64,000 nucleotides of DNA from CAVQBJ01 sp963724405 (GTDB lineage: Bacteria; Actinomycetota; Thermoleophilia; Solirubrobacterales; Solirubrobacteraceae), in NCBI GenBank assembly GCA_963724405.1, contig CAVRUQ010000003.1:1302001-1366000 (forward strand), given 5' to 3'. The translations under genes and the position numbers were made by a program. The notes beneath the pieces are model-generated. The model saw nothing but the letters and a program-made list of their open reading frames with translations, had not been told where the DNA came from and did no database searches. Each line of letters starts with the position of its first letter. Position 1 is the first letter of the stretch. This document shows, piece after piece, positions 60,902 through 64,000 of the stretch.

Positions 60902-61274
60902 GCCCCGCCGTCAGTGCGGCCTGCAGCGACTGGTCGTAGGCCTGGCTGGTCACGGTCGCGCCCGACACCTTCTGGATCTTCGCACTCTGGGCCTTCAGCG
61001 CCTCGGAGCGCAGGATCGGGCCGGCCTTGCCGTTGATGAAGGCCGAACGCGGACGGTCGGTCGGCAGCGTCGCGCTCACGTTGAGGACGCGGCGGCCGCT
61101 GACGCTGATGGCGACCTGCACGACCCCGTAGCGGGTGCTCACCTTCGAGCCGCTGTAGTACCTCGTCGACGACGTCGACGCGTGGAGCGCCGCCTCGGCG
61201 GTGGCGGTCAGCGCGACGCCCGTGGGGGCCAGGGCGCCGACGGCGCCGATCACGGCGGGGACAGATCGGTGCAT
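60894..61274 (-). CDS. Secreted FMN-binding domain protein with SGAT flavinylation motif
   Basis: This 126-aa extracytoplasmic flavoprotein has a signal peptide (about 1-29). The FMN-bind domain has YGVVQVAISVSGRRVLNVSA and the VSGATVTS motif (103-110), where Thr107 is the expected FMN attachment site. It is likely modified by the ApbE encoded next, and it probably takes electrons from the ferric-reductase-like protein upstream. Confidence 0.9.
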   Translation of the reverse strand: MHRSVPAVIGAVGALAPTGVALTATAEAALHASTSSTRYYSGSKVSTRYGVVQVAISVSGRRVLNVSATLPTDRPRSAFINGKAGPILRSEALKAQSAKIQKVSGATVTSQAYDQSLQAALTAGHV

Positions 61275-61298
61275 GTGATTCTCCTCGTTCGGTGGTGT

Positions 61299-62717
61299 TC
61301 AGGCAGCGAGCGCGAAGCGCTCGCTGTGGATCTGGCCGCGGGGCACGCCGGCCGAGCGCAGCTCGCGGCGCGCGCGGGCCATCATCGGCCCGGGACCGCA
61401 CAGGTAGACGTCTCGCGCTGCGAGGTCGGGCACCATGCGCGTCAGCGCGGCGGCGCCGAGCAGCTCGGCCCCCTCCGGCGAGCGATGATCACCGACGACA
61501 CGGAAGATCTGAGCACCGCGCGCTCGGGCGATCTCGTCGAGCTCGTCGCCGAACACGAGCTCCTCCTCATGCATCACACGGTGGATGAGAACCAGCTCGC
61601 CGGGAGCGGCGGGCAGTTCCTCCAGCAGCGCGCGAAGCGGCGTGATGCCGATGCCCCCGGCGATCAACGCGACGCCGGGGCGCGAGCGGCGCTCCGCCGT
61701 GAATGTCCCGAACGGCCCCTCGGCGAGCACGGCCGTCCCCGGTCGCACACGGGCGAGCTCGCGGCTGAACCGCCCGACGGCCTTCACGGTGATCCGCAGG
61801 CTGCGCCCGTCGGGTGCAGCCGAGAACGAGAACGGATGCGCCTGCCACCAGCGCCCGGCGCTCAGAAAGCGCCAGATCATGAACTGACCTGCGCGGGCGG
61901 GAAGGCGCTCGAGCCGGCGCCCGGTGATCGTCACCGACACGACGCCGGGAGCCTCCTCCGTGACCGCCTGGACCCGCATGCGGTGGCGCAACGCCTGGCC
62001 GACCGGCCACACGGCGCGAAACCCCACGAGCAGGACGAGCGTCGCCACGTACAGGCCGATCCAGTAGTCCGCCTGCGCCGTGTTCGTGGTGAACTCGTTG
62101 CCGGTCGGGATCTGGTGCAGGTAGGCGAGCGCGATCCCGGCGTAGACGGTGATGTGCACGAGGTGCCATGCCTCGTAGGGCAGGCGGCGGCGCACGATCA
62201 CGAGCGACGCGACCACCACGACGATCATCAGCACCGTCCCGATCGTCGCGGTCACCATCCCCGGGTAGCTGCTGAGCAGCCGTGAGAACTCACTCGGTAC
62301 GGAGATCTGATCGCTCCCCGCGTAGCCGATCGTGATGAGCACGACGTGCGCGAGCACCAGGACGAGGCACGCCTGGCCGTTGCGCCGGTGCCACACGGTG
62401 AGGCGATCGAAGCCCACGAGCCGCTCCAGGGACGGCAGGCGGGCGAGCAGGAGCACCTGGATCAGCGCGAGGTAGACGCCGAGCAGCCCGGTGATCCGGC
62501 CGAGGCTCGTGTACAGGTCGGCGGATCCATGCACGCCGCTCACGCCGCCACCGTGCAGCCAGAGCCAGACGATGAGTCCACCATTGACCGCGACGACGGT
62601 CCACAGCGCGGCGGCGATCGCCCGCGCCGGGACGCGTCGCCGCGCCACCACTCGAGCGCCGGCCGCCTCGGGCAGGTCGAGGCTCACCGACGCCTGAACC
62701 TCCCCGATCGGTCTCAT
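61299..62717 (-). CDS. Ferric reductase-like transmembrane protein fused to an FNR oxidoreductase domain
   Basis: This 472-aa protein probably passes electrons from cytosolic NAD(P)H across the membrane to the FMN-binding protein. The N-terminal half has about six helices with His pairs suited to two hemes (RLTVWHRRNGQ, LVLAHVV, AWHLVHITVY, AYLHQ). The C-terminal half is a ferredoxin-reductase-like domain with AHPFSFSAAPDG (FAD), GGIGITPLRALLEEL (NAD(P)) and YLCGPGPMM. It heads a three-gene flavin electron-transfer operon. Confidence 0.9.
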   Translation of the reverse strand: MRPIGEVQASVSLDLPEAAGARVVARRRVPARAIAAALWTVVAVNGGLIVWLWLHGGGVSGVHGSADLYTSLGRITGLLGVYLALIQVLLLARLPSLERLVGFDRLTVWHRRNGQACLVLVLAHVVLITIGYAGSDQISVPSEFSRLLSSYPGMVTATIGTVLMIVVVVASLVIVRRRLPYEAWHLVHITVYAGIALAYLHQIPTGNEFTTNTAQADYWIGLYVATLVLLVGFRAVWPVGQALRHRMRVQAVTEEAPGVVSVTITGRRLERLPARAGQFMIWRFLSAGRWWQAHPFSFSAAPDGRSLRITVKAVGRFSRELARVRPGTAVLAEGPFGTFTAERRSRPGVALIAGGIGITPLRALLEELPAAPGELVLIHRVMHEEELVFGDELDEIARARGAQIFRVVGDHRSPEGAELLGAAALTRMVPDLAARDVYLCGPGPMMARARRELRSAGVPRGQIHSERFALAA

Positions 62718-62935
62718 CCGAGCCGTCCCTCTCCGCGCATGCCGCCACCTTGCAGTGGATGTCTAAGAGCCACCGCAAGCGTTGCTGAGAGAGCTCCGAG
62801 AAAACGGCGCCGCGACGTCGTGCGGCGCGCTCCGGGCCGGGCTGCACAGGACGGCTCCGCCGCCGTACGATGGGAGGCACGACGTCCCGGCGGATCAGGC
62901 TCCCCGTACCGGCGCGCCATACCCGAGACGAACGA

Positions 62936-63008
62936 AGCGGCGGACGGGGTTCGAACCCGCGACCCCGAGCTTGGGAAGCTCGTGCTCTACCAACTGAGCT
63001 ACCGCCGC
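62936..63008 (-). tRNA. tRNA-Gly, anticodon CCC
   Basis: On the minus strand the 73-nt gene starts GCGGCGGTAGCTCAG and ends with acceptor CCGCCGC and discriminator T. The T-arm has GGGTTCGAACCC. The anticodon arm is CGAGC-TTCCCAA-GCTCG, giving anticodon CCC (Gly). The 3' CCA is not encoded. The preceding gap (62718-62935) shows no other feature. Confidence 0.93.
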
Positions 63009-63102
63009 AGTGCCCGCACATCCTAGACGCCCCGCCGCGCCCGCGCGATCGCCCGGCGGGGCCGGCCCGGAGCCGCCCGGCGCTCCCCATTACGCTGTGC
63101 CG

Positions 63103-63648
63103 ATGCGGCGTTTCCTCGTCCCCGTCACCGTGGCCGTCGCCGGCCTGGCGCTCATCGCGCTGCTCGCCTACGGCCTGGCGGCCAAGAACGCGAGCCGCTC
63201 GCTCGACAACGCGGTCGCGCTCGGCGAGCGCCCGGCCGCCCCGGTCGCCACGCTGCCGCTCCTCGGGCGGCCCGGCACGAGCTCGCTCGCGAGCTACCGC
63301 GGGAAGGTCGTCCTCCTGAACTTCTGGGCCTCGTGGTGCGTCCCGTGCCAGACCGAGGCGCCGATGCTCGAGCGCGCGCAGCGCACGCTGCAGGCCGACG
63401 GCGGCACCGTCCTCGGCGTCACCTACGACGACACGACGCCCGACTCCGAGCGCTTCGTCCACCAGTACGGCCTGACCTACCCGCAGCTGCGCGACGTCAA
63501 TGGCGACTTCGCGCACTCCTACGGGACCGACCAGCTGCCCGAGTCCTTCGTGATCGACCGCGAGGGGCGCGTGGTCAAGATCTCGCGCGGCGAGGTCACG
63601 CCGGCGTGGCTCGCCGGCGCCGTCGCCGACGCACAGGGCCGCTCGTGA
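63103..63648 (+). CDS. TlpA/ResA-type membrane-anchored thioredoxin
   Basis: This reduces disulfides outside the membrane, probably the CxxCH of apocytochrome c. It is 181 aa with one anchor (about 4-24), KVVLLNFWASWCVPCQTEAP (active site C79-C82) and a cis-Pro loop LPESFVIDREG. Its stop overlaps the GTG of the ccmH-like gene (GTGA), linking it to cytochrome c maturation. The ATG at 63103 is chosen just before the anchor. Confidence 0.92.
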   Translation: MRRFLVPVTVAVAGLALIALLAYGLAAKNASRSLDNAVALGERPAAPVATLPLLGRPGTSSLASYRGKVVLLNFWASWCVPCQTEAPMLERAQRTLQADGGTVLGVTYDDTTPDSERFVHQYGLTYPQLRDVNGDFAHSYGTDQLPESFVIDREGRVVKISRGEVTPAWLAGAVADAQGRS

Positions 63649-64000
63649 GGCGATCGGCCCGCTCGGCACTGCGGAGCGCCATCTGTGGCGCCGTCGCGAC
63701 GCTCGCGCTCGCCGCGCCGGCGCTCGCCGTGGCCCCGCGCACGTCCCTGACGACGATCGAGCCCGAGGTGATGTGCGCCGTCTGCAAGATCCCCCTCAAC
63801 GTGGCGCAGTCACCGCAGGCCGACCGCGAGCGCGTCTTCATCCAGTCGCTCATCAATCAGGGCGACACCGAGAGTCAGGTGAAGGCCGCCCTCGTGGCCA
63901 CGTACGGCCCGAGCGTGCTGGCCACGCCGAGCACGCACGGGTTCGGCCTCGTCGCCTACATCGTGCCGGTCGTGGCCGTGCTCGGCCTCGTCGCGCTCCT
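63645..64000 (+). CDS. ccmH: CcmH-like cytochrome c maturation protein (truncated by window edge)
   Basis: This is a thiol-disulfide protein that handles apocytochrome c cysteines. Only the first 118 codons are visible. A signal peptide (about 1-29) is followed by EVMCAVCKIPLN, the CxxC site (C44, C47) with the expected LRCxxC-type surroundings. A membrane helix begins near residue 100 (LVAYIVPVVAVLGLV). The start is GTG 63645, in a GTGA overlap with tlpA. The stop lies beyond position 64000. Confidence 0.88.
   Translation, partial: MRRSARSALRSAICGAVATLALAAPALAVAPRTSLTTIEPEVMCAVCKIPLNVAQSPQADRERVFIQSLINQGDTESQVKAALVATYGPSVLATPSTHGFGLVAYIVPVVAVLGLVAL

Overview
The window is about 64 kb of very GC-rich bacterial chromosome (roughly 70% by eye). 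Genes are closely packed, many start with GTG, and many are joined by ATGA, GTGA or TGATG overlaps. The gene content points to an actinobacterium: a DprE1/DprE2 pair for decaprenyl-phospho-arabinose, a WS/DGAT wax-ester/triglyceride synthase, a GH76 enzyme, group III-type phosphofructokinase, and a full Ccm (system I) cytochrome c maturation set. The mixture, with secreted Ser/Thr/Gly-rich proteins, suggests a deep lineage such as Thermoleophilia/Solirubrobacterales. That placement is inference. I see no rRNA, CRISPR array, phage or insertion sequence. One tRNA gene is present.

Layout. 0-15.4 kb: a diguanylate cyclase, a membrane protein, a GH76 glycosidase, Lgt, a DHA2-type exporter, a Ser/Thr-rich secreted protein, a GT39 mannosyltransferase-like protein, a 2-hydroxyacid dehydrogenase, a GGDEF/HD-GYP protein, a glutamine amidotransferase and an aldehyde dehydrogenase. 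15.5-23 kb: a coupled run of lipoprotein, acyl-ACP thioesterase-like protein and DMT exporter, then an M29 aminopeptidase and phosphofructokinase, a nine-helix presenilin-like GxGD protein, a DsbA-like thioredoxin and a polysaccharide deacetylase. 23-27.3 kb: an NRAMP-related transporter, an MgtE-like regulatory protein without a membrane domain, and a ROK glucokinase. 27.4-32.7 kb: a MacA/MacB-type efflux operon followed by two low-complexity envelope proteins. 32.8-36.5 kb: a sigma-70 factor, a P450-TetR operon with a palindromic operator, and a small alpha/beta protein.

36.6-44.7 kb: an ATP-grasp/alpha-E/transglutaminase operon, a WS/DGAT enzyme and a TldD/TldE pair. 44.7-48 kb: secG and the cytochrome c maturation genes ccmE, ccmF and a ccmI-like gene. 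The ccm theme returns at the right edge with tlpA and a truncated ccmH. 48-51.6 kb: a zinc-ribbon protein, a GNAT-like protein, and an acyl-CoA dehydrogenase divergent from a TetR regulator. 52-56.3 kb: a sulfate ABC transporter operon (sbp-cysT-cysW-cysA), tail to tail with a cysteine-free Rrf2 regulator. 56.3-58.7 kb: dprE1-dprE2-small membrane protein, continuing into rrf2. 58.9-62.7 kb: a phosphodiester-glycosidase-like protein and a flavin electron-transfer operon (ferric-reductase-like protein, FMN-binding protein, ApbE). 62.9 kb: tRNA-Gly(CCC).

Most notable observations: a hairpin element in two dispersed copies with a compensatory base-pair change; a nine-helix protein with all three presenilin-family signatures; DprE1 with Ala at the benzothiazinone-target Cys; CcmE with a CxxxY instead of HxxxY heme motif; and a short operator abutting the P450 start. 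Most of the window is ordinary chromosome, and I see no clear defence or mobile system.
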